From: Bacteroidales bacterium
Lineage (GTDB): Bacteria; Bacteroidota; Bacteroidia; Bacteroidales; JAADGE01
Direction of reading: 5' to 3'
NCBI GenBank assembly: GCA_029932445.1
Contig: JAOZQB010000059.1
Location: 1 to 14,991, forward strand
DNA length: 14,991 nt
The position numbers and the translations under genes were made by a program. Below the pieces are notes generated by a model. That model saw only the letters and a list, made by a program, of their open reading frames with translations, did no database searches and was not told the origin of the DNA. Below are positions 7,722-14,991 of this stretch, piece by piece; position 1 is the first letter of the stretch, and each line of letters starts with the position of its first letter.

Positions 7722-8411
7722 TTATTTAATTATCAGTTTTTTGGTATCAATAATTTTTCCTTCTGAAATTACGGATACGAAGTAAATACCGGAAGCATAA
7801 TTTCGAGTATCAATTTTTGTTTCTGAAACTTTTAATTCCCTTTTTAAAACCGTTTTTCCTATAATGTTGGAAATAATTAATTCAGAGTTAAAGCTGCTTT
7901 CAGGAATTTTAATTTTGAAAAAATTGCTGGCAGGGTTCGGAAATATGGAAACAATATTATTTTGATTGATATCATTTATTCCCACAATTTCCGTATCTAA
8001 AGTTAATGATATATAATCCGCGGAATTACCTGCTTCATATATATGAAATGTAATATTTGCAGGATTTGTATTACCGTCAGGACTATAAAAAACATCAAAA
8101 TTATTTCCGCTGTTATCCCCGGCTGCAATTGCTCTTGTTCCTACAGATTGGGGTGCTGAAGGTGTATAACAAGCTTCCCAACAAACTTGCAAAACAGGTG
8201 CTTTATGCGGTACGTTAATACTTGTTATTTCAACGGTTACATTCATACTTACGGAACCGTTATTAGAAATGGGTAAATACATTGTTTCATCGCTGCGCAA
8301 ATGAATATTTTGGTTTGTAACATCTGTTCCGTTATAGGAAACCGTTAATGGTACTTGTGCATAATTTATCGTAACGATAAATAATAATAAAAGAGTTAAA
8401 ATTTTTTTCAT
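7722..8411 (-). CDS. Small T9SS-secreted protein with a CxxxC motif
   Basis: A 229-residue secreted protein: signal peptide 1-19 (ending NYAQ), a beta-rich region of about 120 residues that I do not recognise, and a type A T9SS sorting domain from about 152 to the end (SIFPNPASNFFKI at 155-167, ASGIYFV at 206-212, ending in LIIK). The unrecognised domain contains VCWEACY at 76-82, giving Cys77 and Cys81, likely a disulfide. T9SS cargo crosses the outer membrane and is usually surface-anchored or released after the tail is removed. Its coding end is 3 nt from the TlpA-like gene, which makes it a candidate substrate or partner of that protein. A perfect 12-bp hairpin lies 13 nt before its start. 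The function is unknown. Confidence 0.82.
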   Translation of the reverse strand: MKKILTLLLLFIVTINYAQVPLTVSYNGTDVTNQNIHLRSDETMYLPISNNGSVSMNVTVEITSINVPHKAPVLQVCWEACYTPSAPQSVGTRAIAAGDNSGNNFDVFYSPDGNTNPANITFHIYEAGNSADYISLTLDTEIVGINDINQNNIVSIFPNPASNFFKIKIPESSFNSELIISNIIGKTVLKRELKVSETKIDTRNYASGIYFVSVISEGKIIDTKKLIIK

Positions 8412-8424
8412 ATTTACTTTATTT

Positions 8425-8458
8425 AAAGGAACAGGTATAATGAATAACCTGTTCCTTT
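8425..8458. terminator. Perfect 12-bp hairpin between the two T9SS genes
   Basis: AAAGGAACAGGT (8425-8436) and ACCTGTTCCTTT (8447-8458) pair perfectly around a 10-nt AT-rich loop. It starts 24 nt after the large T9SS gene's stop and ends 13 nt before the small T9SS gene's ATG. The T residues on the minus-strand 3' arm are inside the stem and AAAT follows, so it is not a textbook terminator. It could be a weak or bidirectional terminator, an mRNA stabiliser or a leader structure. Confidence 0.5.
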
Positions 8459-8482
8459 GTGTAATTTAATAATTGTAATAAC

Positions 8483-10588
8483 TTATTTTAAAATGTTTAG
8501 TTTTTTTGAAATAATGTTGTTTCCGGAAATAATTTTTACTGTATAAACACCTGTCGATAATGCAGAAATATTAATTCTTTTATCAGTTAAAACAGTTGTT
8601 TCTAATACTTGTTTACCGGACATATCATAAATAAAAATACGACCGTTATCTACACCGGAAAAACTTATAAAATCAATAGCCGGGTTCGGATATAACTTGA
8701 TTGAATTATCAGTAATCTTATTTATTCCCGTTTCAGTACCGCTGGTAAAAGTTACGGAAGATCCGGTTAACAATTTATCATGTTCATTTTTAACAGCACT
8801 ATCATCAATTGTAACTGTAATACCCGTATTCGGAGTAAAGTTATTATCAGGATTAATATCAATAAATGTTTTGTCGGAATTAATAGATGCAGTATAAGCG
8901 ATATCCCCCTTTGAGGGGTCTGAAACATGAATAAAATCACTGATATTTTCTGAAGTAATTTCATTACCGTCAGCTAATAACATTTTACTCAGGAATGAAA
9001 CTTTTATATGTTCATCTATATACACATTTGTTTCTGCATCGGCAGGAGTTATTTCTGCATAAGGCATTGGCAATGCAACAGCTGATTGAAAAACTTCTTT
9101 TGTTGCATCGTTTTGAATAAAAACAACAACTTCTAAATCATTCATTTCTTCAACAAAAGTAGAAGACATGTCATAAGATTCAGAAATATTTGTCGCAGAA
9201 CCGGATGTGAAATTTAAAACCGTACCCAAAGCATCCGGCAACATTTTCATCATAACATTATGAAAATCTTTTTCCCCGTTATTGCCGGTATTACCTGTAG
9301 TAACTTTTTCGACAACAGCAATTTGAACCGTAAAATCAGAAGCATTTAAAAAGGGTAATATATCTGCATATACATCGATATTATTACCGGAAACTTGATA
9401 ATCTGCCGTTAAATTAAAAAATGTGAGTTTTGTTAATTCATTGTCTAAATCAGTTTGTAATTGGTTTGTATCAAAATGAGTCCCTTCATTTGCATCAATA
9501 AATAATGTCGGAACACCGCTGACACCGTAATATGCTCTTCTGACACCGCCTTCTGCCGTATAATAGGGGTCTCCCGGATTAGGCCAACTCATTTGATATT
9601 TAATAAGTGAGAAGTTTCCTGCATTATTATCTAAAAAACTTGGTGTAAAATAATTTGAATTAAAGGTTGCACAAGGACCGCATGTTGAACTTGTAAATTC
9701 TTCGTAAAGAGGTATTCTTGAAACATTTTGAGTTGCAACATGCATTGATAAGTCTAATGTGTCGTTTGTTTGGTCATCATCATTGCCGTTTCCGTTAATA
9801 TCAGAAATCCAGATTTTTAAATTATAATCTCCCGGAGTGGCATTCCAAGGTGTTGAAAATGTGTGATCTAAAGTTTCCGTTGTTGTCACATTTAAACCTG
9901 TTAAATTTTCTGTTATTACCGAACCGTTATCAATTTTGTAATTAACGTCAACAGACGTTAAATTTGTTAAACCCAGATTTTTAAGGGTACAATCTATATT
10001 AGTAGAGCCACTCCCCATATATGGATTTGTATTTATTGTATAAACAATGTCATCATTATTATTAGGGCTGATAAGTTGAACATCATCAATATACCAATAA
10101 TCAAAATTATACATATTTCCCGAAAGATAAATGCATATTTGAAAATCAGAAGTACCGACATCGGCATTTGAAATTATTATATCTTTTGTTTCAGGACCCA
10201 TATCACCGGACGGATTAACAGTCCAAACATCATTCCAACTGCCTCCTCCCGAACGTGTTGCAACACCAATTGTGTAACCGGTACCTGAATAATCATTTAG
10301 GAAATGTTTAAATGAAAAAATAACCGTTGAAAGCCCTGTTAAATCAATTACGGGAGAAATTAAATGTGTTGTATGCGTCCCTGAAACATAAGTAAGTTTT
10401 GCTTCAGGTGCAGTTCCTCCGGCTTTAGCACTGGCTGATTGTGACCATTGAGCTGCAAAGTCGTCTATAGTCCAACCCGCAGGCGGTACCCCGCCGGAAA
10501 AATCTTCAGTTAAAAGGACGGTAGCTTTTTGAGCAAAAACTGAAATACTCAAAAATATTACTGAAATAATAATAGTAAATTTTTTCAT
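8483..10588 (-). CDS. T9SS-secreted multidomain protein with Omp28/thioredoxin-like domain
   Basis: Residues numbered from the ATG at 10588 (701 aa). Signal peptide 1-20 (ending SVFAQ). Next is a choice-of-anchor J/cleaved-adhesin-like beta-sandwich at about 24-174, with FSGGVPPAGWT at the front and DYWYIDDVQL at the end. A CARDB-like beta region covers about 180-285. An Omp28/thioredoxin-like domain at about 290-505 contains EEFTSSTCGPC with CGPC at 303-306 and a GVP cis-proline at 358-360. A Big_5-like Ig domain lies at about 513-617, and a T9SS sorting domain (KLYPNPAIDF onward) at about 631-701. A TTG at 10612 would add eight residues ahead of the signal peptide and is rejected. The protein is expected on the cell surface or secreted, making it a surface thiol-disulfide candidate; the substrate is unknown. 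Confidence 0.87.
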   Translation of the reverse strand: MKKFTIIISVIFLSISVFAQKATVLLTEDFSGGVPPAGWTIDDFAAQWSQSASAKAGGTAPEAKLTYVSGTHTTHLISPVIDLTGLSTVIFSFKHFLNDYSGTGYTIGVATRSGGGSWNDVWTVNPSGDMGPETKDIIISNADVGTSDFQICIYLSGNMYNFDYWYIDDVQLISPNNNDDIVYTINTNPYMGSGSTNIDCTLKNLGLTNLTSVDVNYKIDNGSVITENLTGLNVTTTETLDHTFSTPWNATPGDYNLKIWISDINGNGNDDDQTNDTLDLSMHVATQNVSRIPLYEEFTSSTCGPCATFNSNYFTPSFLDNNAGNFSLIKYQMSWPNPGDPYYTAEGGVRRAYYGVSGVPTLFIDANEGTHFDTNQLQTDLDNELTKLTFFNLTADYQVSGNNIDVYADILPFLNASDFTVQIAVVEKVTTGNTGNNGEKDFHNVMMKMLPDALGTVLNFTSGSATNISESYDMSSTFVEEMNDLEVVVFIQNDATKEVFQSAVALPMPYAEITPADAETNVYIDEHIKVSFLSKMLLADGNEITSENISDFIHVSDPSKGDIAYTASINSDKTFIDINPDNNFTPNTGITVTIDDSAVKNEHDKLLTGSSVTFTSGTETGINKITDNSIKLYPNPAIDFISFSGVDNGRIFIYDMSGKQVLETTVLTDKRINISALSTGVYTVKIISGNNIISKKLNILK

Positions 10589-10661
10589 TTTCTGATTTTT
10601 AGTGTTAAACAATGATTTTTTACTTTTAGTTATGACAAAATAAAAAATAATGGTTGCATAT

Positions 10662-11369
10662 TTATTTAAAAAGATGCGTGATTTTATATTTTAAACCGCG
10701 CCATCCTGTTTTTCGACCGTAGGGGTATAATTCTCGATAGTTAATTTGACAGGAAGCTCCGAAACTGAGAATATTAAAACTCATGTCTCTGGAGTCTGAA
10801 TATTTATAGATATTCCGCATGCTGATATAATATCTTAAATAAAAATTTACGGCTTTAAATTGAATGCCTGCATTTCCGACAAAACCGTATTCGTACCAAT
10901 TATTTTTATAATCATAATAATAAACCCCGTCTTGATTATAAATATCAATTTGTAAATCTAAGGTTCTTTTCGATTTTGCAAGAACCGAAACTTGTCCGCC
11001 GAGTCCGATATCCCAAAAAATAAATTCGTAACCGCGTTTGTATTTTAAAAATACGGGAACTGAAATAAAATAATCTTTTTCGGCAACGGTTAATTTGCTG
11101 TTTTCTATTTGAGGAATAGTTTCGGAAAAACTGAATTGAAATTTATTAACATTTAATTCGCTTTGTGCCGAAAGGTATTCTCCGATTCTGTTATCCAAAA
11201 ATAATCCGCCGAACCAAGCAATTTGTTTGGTATAAATTGCCGGTTTCTCTGCTCCGAACAGGCCGCATTTATTTATTCCGCCCGATATTCCGAACCTTAC
11301 GAATTGCCCGGAAGCTTCAGAGATAAAGGCGAAAAGGAATATTAAGGAATAAAAATAAATCTTTTTCAT
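10662..11369 (-). CDS. Small outer-membrane beta-barrel protein (PorT-like)
   Basis: A 235-residue protein with a signal peptide (about 1-22, ending SGQ) and alternating beta strands rich in Tyr, Phe and Gly. It opens FGISGGIN right after the signal and has SAQSELNV and AGIQFKA stretches, as in the eight-stranded PorT/OmpW-like barrels common in Bacteroidota. A basic tail (YGRKTGWRGLKYKITHLFK) follows the last strand and may sit in the periplasm. The start is ATG at 11369; a TTG at 11396 would only lengthen the signal peptide. The function is not recognisable. It is 73 nt upstream of the large T9SS gene with no clear terminator between, so read-through is possible. It is divergent from the GH3-family gene, with a candidate -7 box at 11431-11438. 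Confidence 0.72.
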   Translation of the reverse strand: MKKIYFYSLIFLFAFISEASGQFVRFGISGGINKCGLFGAEKPAIYTKQIAWFGGLFLDNRIGEYLSAQSELNVNKFQFSFSETIPQIENSKLTVAEKDYFISVPVFLKYKRGYEFIFWDIGLGGQVSVLAKSKRTLDLQIDIYNQDGVYYYDYKNNWYEYGFVGNAGIQFKAVNFYLRYYISMRNIYKYSDSRDMSFNILSFGASCQINYRELYPYGRKTGWRGLKYKITHLFK

Positions 11370-11401
11370 AATTGAGATAATAAAAAACCGGCACAAATTT
11401 T

Positions 11402-11409
11402 TATCTTTG
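11402..11409 (+). promoter_or_regulatory. Candidate -7 box for the GH3-family gene
   Basis: TATCTTTG matches TAnnTTTG exactly on the plus strand, followed by AC. It would start transcription near 11416, giving a leader of about 50 nt before the GTG at 11468. No -33 TTG lies at the usual distance; the nearest, at 11372-11374, is 27 nt away. Confidence 0.5.
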
Positions 11410-11430
11410 ACAAAAATTCAATTTCGGTAA

Positions 11431-11438
11431 CAAAATTA
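11431..11438 (-). promoter_or_regulatory. Candidate -7 box for the small barrel gene
   Basis: Minus-strand TAATTTTG fits TAnnTTTG. It would start transcription near 11424, leaving a leader of about 55 nt before the ATG at 11369. No convincing -33 element was found. It faces the plus-strand box at 11402-11409. Confidence 0.4.
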
Positions 11439-11467
11439 ATATTTAATTTAAATTATCTTGTAACAGG

Positions 11468-12991
11468 GTGAAAATTATCAACAAAATAGTTAACAAAGTT
11501 GCTCAAAAGCGGCTTTTACAAATTGAAAATTTCAAAGAAAACCCTTATGAGGTACAAAGAAATTTGTTGTATAATTTAGTTGAGAAAGCCCAAAACACCG
11601 TTTTCGGGAAAGAACACCGGTTTGCAAAAATCCTTTCCGATTTTAATATCCGATCTTTTCAAGATAACATTCCTTTCAGAAATTACACAAAAATAAAACC
11701 GTATATCGACAGAGTCAGAAACGGAGAAGATAATATTTTGTGGCACACACCGATAAAATGGTTTGCTGTTTCATCCGGAACAACTTCCGATAAGAGTAAA
11801 TTTATTCCGGTAAGTAAAGAAGCACTGGAAGAAAATCATTTCAGAGGCGGGAAAGATATTATTGCTGTTTATTCCGGTCAATATGAAGATGCCAAACTGG
11901 TAAAAAGCAAATCACTGGTAATTGGCGGCAGTCGTCAAATCTCAACATTTAATAATGAACTGTATTACGGCGATTTATCGGCTGTGATTATTGAAAATCT
12001 GCCGATATGGTCTCATTTGCTGCGTACACCAAGTAAAGATATTGCATTACTTCCCGAATGGGAGGAAAAGTTGGAGAAAATGGCGGAACAGACGATTAAT
12101 GAAAATGTTACGAGCATTACGGGTGTGCCGTCTTGGACTTTGGTTTTATTAAAGCGAATTCTGGAAAAAACAGAAAGCCGTAATATTTCCGAAGTCTGGC
12201 CCGATTTTGAATTATTTATTCATGGCGGAGTCAGTTTTGCACCGTATCGCAATGTGTTTGAAAAAATTCTGCCGGCGAAAACGCGTTATCTCGAAACTTA
12301 TAATGCGTCGGAAGGTTTTTTTGCTTTACAAGATGATTTAAGTCGAGATGATTTGTTATTAATGCTTGATATCGGTATATTCTACGAATTTATTCCTGCA
12401 GAACAAATTTTCTCCGAAAATCCGGATGTTTTTACCGTTAAGGATGTTGAAACAGATGTAAACTATGCTATGCTGATTACAACAAACAGTGGTTTATGGC
12501 GTTATGTAATCGGTGATACGGTACGATTTACTTCCTTAAAACCGCATAAAATAAAAATAACCGGCAGAATCCGTCATTTTATAAATGCATTCGGTGAAGA
12601 ATTGATTATTGAAAATGCCGAAAAAGCATTAAAAGAAACATCTGAAAAGACTCATGCTCAGATATGGGAATTTACGGCTGCTCCGATTTATATTTCGGAT
12701 AAAGCAACCGGTGCACATGAATGGTTAATTGAATTTACAAAATTCCCTGCTGATTTATCTGAATTTACCAAGATTTTAGATGAAGAGCTGAAAAAAGTAA
12801 ATTCCGATTATGCTGCAAAAAGATATATGGATTTAACTTTAAGAATGCCTGTTATTCATGTGGCTAAAGACGGTTTGTTTTATGAATGGTTGAAGCAAAA
12901 AGGAAAACTCGGCGGACAAAATAAAGTGCCGCGATTAGCAAACAACCGTATATATATTGATGAGTTGCTTGATATGAATTCTAAAAAGTAA
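11468..12991 (+). CDS. GH3 family acyl-acid adenylating protein
   Basis: A 507-residue cytoplasmic protein of the GH3 branch of the adenylate-forming superfamily. It shows the ATP-binding motif SSGTTSDKSKF at 102-112, YNASEGFF at 278-285, the YVIGDTVRF segment at 346-354 with ITGR at 364-367, and the GH3-typical C-terminal KLGGQNKVPRL at 480-490. Plant GH3 enzymes conjugate amino acids to jasmonate or auxin; bacterial members are widespread in Bacteroidota, but their acyl and amine substrates are unknown. The length fits the family. The start is a GTG at 11468, and no better upstream start exists. It is followed 4 nt later by a small secreted-type protein, so the pair probably forms an operon. 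Confidence 0.92.
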   Translation: MKIINKIVNKVAQKRLLQIENFKENPYEVQRNLLYNLVEKAQNTVFGKEHRFAKILSDFNIRSFQDNIPFRNYTKIKPYIDRVRNGEDNILWHTPIKWFAVSSGTTSDKSKFIPVSKEALEENHFRGGKDIIAVYSGQYEDAKLVKSKSLVIGGSRQISTFNNELYYGDLSAVIIENLPIWSHLLRTPSKDIALLPEWEEKLEKMAEQTINENVTSITGVPSWTLVLLKRILEKTESRNISEVWPDFELFIHGGVSFAPYRNVFEKILPAKTRYLETYNASEGFFALQDDLSRDDLLLMLDIGIFYEFIPAEQIFSENPDVFTVKDVETDVNYAMLITTNSGLWRYVIGDTVRFTSLKPHKIKITGRIRHFINAFGEELIIENAEKALKETSEKTHAQIWEFTAAPIYISDKATGAHEWLIEFTKFPADLSEFTKILDEELKKVNSDYAAKRYMDLTLRMPVIHVAKDGLFYEWLKQKGKLGGQNKVPRLANNRIYIDELLDMNSKK

Positions 12992-12995
12992 TTCC

Positions 12996-13796
12996 GTGAA
13001 AACGATTATTTCACTTATTTTTTTGTGTTTTTCAGGTTTGATATCGGATATCAGAATTCATACCGTTATTCCGGTTGAAGCAGATAAAATTTATGTTGAT
13101 GATTTTGAGAATCTTTATGTTGTTGCCGGAAGTTCTTTAATAAAATATAATTTCGAAGGAGATAAATTATTTGTTTTTGACAGTCCGTATAATGAAAAAA
13201 TTTCTATGGTTAATGTTAAAAATCCCATGAAAATTTTAGTTTTTTTCGAAAATCAAAACAATCTTCTGTTTTTAGACAATAAATTGAGTTTAATAGGAGA
13301 TGAAATAAATCTCGTTAATAAAAATCTCTATAATGGTGTATTGGTAAGTGAATCGGAATCCGGGGGTATATGGACGGTTGATATCTCTAATCGTATTCTG
13401 ATTAAATTTAATTCCGAATTTGCGGAAGAATTCAGAAAAGATTTATTTGAAATAACTGAGGATCCGAACTATCTCTTTTCCGATAACAATAATTTATATA
13501 TTAAAACAATAAAAGGAACTGTCTTCGTTTATGATAATCTGGGAAATTATAATTTCAAATTAAATAAAAAAATTTATTCAGATTTCCGTCTTGACCAAAA
13601 TACTATTCAATACTTTAATAAAAAGAATCAATTACTTGTTTCTTATAATATTGAAACGGAAGATTCAACAGTCCTTAAAATGCCGGATACTGTTTCTGTT
13701 AAAAATGCGATACAATCATCTCATTATCTTTATTTTAATGATATGAAGAATATATATGTTTCAGAATTAATTAATGAAAGAAAAGATAAGCAATAA
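12996..13796 (+). CDS. Putative exported beta-propeller-like protein of unknown function
   Basis: A 266-residue protein that I cannot place in a named family. A hydrophobic N-terminus (about 3-16) suggests a signal peptide. The rest is beta-rich with repeating short motifs in which a Leu/Ile-Tyr strand is followed by a turn and a second strand (for example NLYVVAG at 39-45, NLYIKTIKG at 166-174, HYLYFNDM at 243-250). This resembles the blades of a small beta-propeller such as NHL or PQQ repeats. There are no evident catalytic residues, and the only cysteine is in the signal region. The start is a GTG at 12996, 4 nt after the GH3-family stop, implying co-transcription. The last 26 bp overlap the 3' end of the convergent SpmA-SpmB gene. 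The coding sequence is sparse in GC, like its neighbours. Confidence 0.65.
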   Translation: MKTIISLIFLCFSGLISDIRIHTVIPVEADKIYVDDFENLYVVAGSSLIKYNFEGDKLFVFDSPYNEKISMVNVKNPMKILVFFENQNNLLFLDNKLSLIGDEINLVNKNLYNGVLVSESESGGIWTVDISNRILIKFNSEFAEEFRKDLFEITEDPNYLFSDNNNLYIKTIKGTVFVYDNLGNYNFKLNKKIYSDFRLDQNTIQYFNKKNQLLVSYNIETEDSTVLKMPDTVSVKNAIQSSHYLYFNDMKNIYVSELINERKDKQ

Positions 13797-14991
13797 GAAT
13801 TGCAGCAATAATTCCCACAAAATCGGCTATTAATCCTGCTGTTACGGCATATCTTGTATTTTTAATTCCGACGGAACCGAAATACACGGCAATAATATAA
13901 AAAGTGGTATCCGTAGCACCTTGAACCGTTGATGCAACTCGGCCTACAAAAGAATCTGCTCCGTATGTTTTCAGCGTATCCACCATCATACCTCTTGCAC
14001 CGCTGCCGCTTAAAGGTTTCATCAGTGCCGTCGGTAAGGCATTAATGAAATCGGTATTGACGCCCATAGCTTTAAAAATATAGGCAAAACCGGAAATTAA
14101 ATAATCCATTGCACCGGATGCTCTGAAAACACCTATGGCAACAAGTATTGCAATGAGGTAGGGGATAATTTTAACCGCAATTTTAAACCCGTCTTTTGCT
14201 CCGTCAATAAAAGCTTCGTATACATTAATCTTTCTTACGGCAGCAAGCCCTATAAAGAGGGCAATGATGCTGAACAGAATCAGATTGCTTGCGACAGAAG
14301 AAACTTCGGCAACTTTTTCTTTAGGAAGTTGTTGCAAATACAAAATTATTCCGATAATCAGTGCCGAGACACTTCCCAGATAGGCTAAAACGGTTTTATT
14401 AAATAAATTGATTTTTTGATATATCGAAACGGTTAATAAACCGGCAAGGGTTGAGAAAAAAGTTGCTAATAAAATCGGAATAAAAATATCCGAAGGATCG
14501 GCAGCACCCAATTGTGCCCTGTATACCATTACACTTATCGGAATAATCGTTAATCCCGAAGTATTAAGAACCAAAAACATGATTTGTGCATTTGATGCCG
14601 TATCTTTCTTTTTATTCGTTTCCTGCAGTTGGGTCATCGCTTTTAAACCGGTCGGTGTAGCCGCATTGTCCAAACCGAGCATATTGGCGGCAATATTCAT
14701 CATTATGGAACCGTATGCGGGATGATCTTTTTCTAAATCAGGAAAAATTTTTCTGAAAAACGGATTAATAAGTTTTGAAAGTAATTTAATTACGCCGCCT
14801 TTTTCACCGATTCTCATAATTCCCAACCAAAGGGTAAGTACACCGGTAAGGCCCAAAGAAATTTCAAAACCGGTTTTTGCCATATCGAAAGTACTTGAAA
14901 CCATATCGGGAAAAACACCGACATCACCGAGAAAGATTAATTTTATCAGTCCGACGATAAAAGCAATAATGAAAAAAGCTATCCAAATGTA
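13771..14991 (-). CDS. SpmA-SpmB fusion, nucleoside-recognition (Gate) domain membrane protein (5' end cut off)
   Basis: The frame stays open to the right edge of the window, so 406 residues are visible. They begin YIWIAFF, which lies very near the true N-terminus of Bacteroidota homologues as I recall them; the first few codons are missing. The internal ATG at 14904 (visible residue 30) is therefore not the start. The first half is SpmA-like with MMNIAANMLGLDNAATP at visible residues 97-113. The second half is SpmB-like with KPLSGSGARGMMVD near 325-338 and QGATDTTFYI near 357-366. SpmA and SpmB are needed for spore core dehydration in Bacillus; fused homologues in non-sporulating Bacteroidota have no settled function but look like transporters. 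It ends with TAA at 13771, overlapping the convergent gene. Confidence 0.9.
   Translation of the reverse strand, partial: YIWIAFFIIAFIVGLIKLIFLGDVGVFPDMVSSTFDMAKTGFEISLGLTGVLTLWLGIMRIGEKGGVIKLLSKLINPFFRKIFPDLEKDHPAYGSIMMNIAANMLGLDNAATPTGLKAMTQLQETNKKKDTASNAQIMFLVLNTSGLTIIPISVMVYRAQLGAADPSDIFIPILLATFFSTLAGLLTVSIYQKINLFNKTVLAYLGSVSALIIGIILYLQQLPKEKVAEVSSVASNLILFSIIALFIGLAAVRKINVYEAFIDGAKDGFKIAVKIIPYLIAILVAIGVFRASGAMDYLISGFAYIFKAMGVNTDFINALPTALMKPLSGSGARGMMVDTLKTYGADSFVGRVASTVQGATDTTFYIIAVYFGSVGIKNTRYAVTAGLIADFVGIIAAILIAYLFFH

Noticed and set aside
10589..10612. TTG start for the large T9SS protein
   Set aside because: It would place eight polar residues ahead of a normal signal peptide that begins at the ATG at 10588.
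11370..11396. TTG start for the small barrel protein
   Set aside because: The ATG at 11369 opens a standard Lys-Lys signal peptide, and nothing supports the extension.
14902..14904. ATG as the start of the SpmA-SpmB gene
   Set aside because: The frame continues upstream for 29 codons with a hydrophobic segment that belongs to the first membrane helix, up to the window edge.
1..14991. CRISPR arrays, tRNA/rRNA genes, insertion sequences, prophage or defence genes
   Set aside because: I looked for regular direct repeats, tRNA-like cloverleafs, transposase or integrase motifs and phage genes, and saw none.

Overview
The window looks like chromosome from an AT-rich, uncultured-type member of the Bacteroidota, most likely Bacteroidales. 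Four things support this: two secreted proteins end in type IX secretion (T9SS) sorting domains; there are Omp28-type, DUF6029-type and PorT-like envelope proteins; Shine-Dalgarno sequences are mostly absent; and several starts are preceded by the Bacteroidota -7 box TAnnTTTG.

Layout: nine genes lie on the minus strand across the first 10.6 kb, with a tenth minus-strand gene (an outer-membrane barrel) just beyond. In transcription order they are: a small outer-membrane barrel (11369-10662); a 701-residue T9SS protein with an embedded Omp28/thioredoxin-like domain (10588-8483); a small T9SS protein (8411-7722); a TlpA-like thioredoxin (7718-7194); a DUF6029-type outer-membrane barrel (7150-5486); an Omp28-type lipoprotein (5294-4452); a CvpA-family membrane protein (4393-3893); tyrosyl-tRNA synthetase (3810-2509); a Wzz-like chain-length regulator (2498-1476); and an O-antigen ligase/polymerase-type membrane protein (1464-31). 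To the right, a GH3-family adenylating enzyme and a small secreted protein of unknown function form a plus-strand pair (11468-13796). They converge on and overlap a SpmA-SpmB fusion protein (13771 to beyond the right edge).

How the genes may work together: the part that stands out is 4452-10588. Three separate proteins with thioredoxin-type CxxC motifs (a lipoprotein, a soluble periplasmic-type TlpA and a T9SS-exported protein) sit with a cysteine-containing small T9SS cargo and a DUF6029 barrel that carries a CX4C pair near its C-terminus. I infer an envelope thiol-disulfide module reaching from periplasm to cell surface; the sequence shows the motifs, not the function. tyrS, wzz and the ligase gene are 10-11 nt apart and look co-transcribed from a clear promoter ahead of tyrS.

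Non-coding content: one good intrinsic terminator (7162-7182), one long perfect hairpin (8425-8458), two palindromic elements of the kind scattered through Bacteroidota genomes (9-31 and 5409-5424), and several candidate -7 boxes. No intergenic stretch exceeds 200 bases. I saw no tRNA, rRNA, CRISPR array, insertion sequence or prophage gene.
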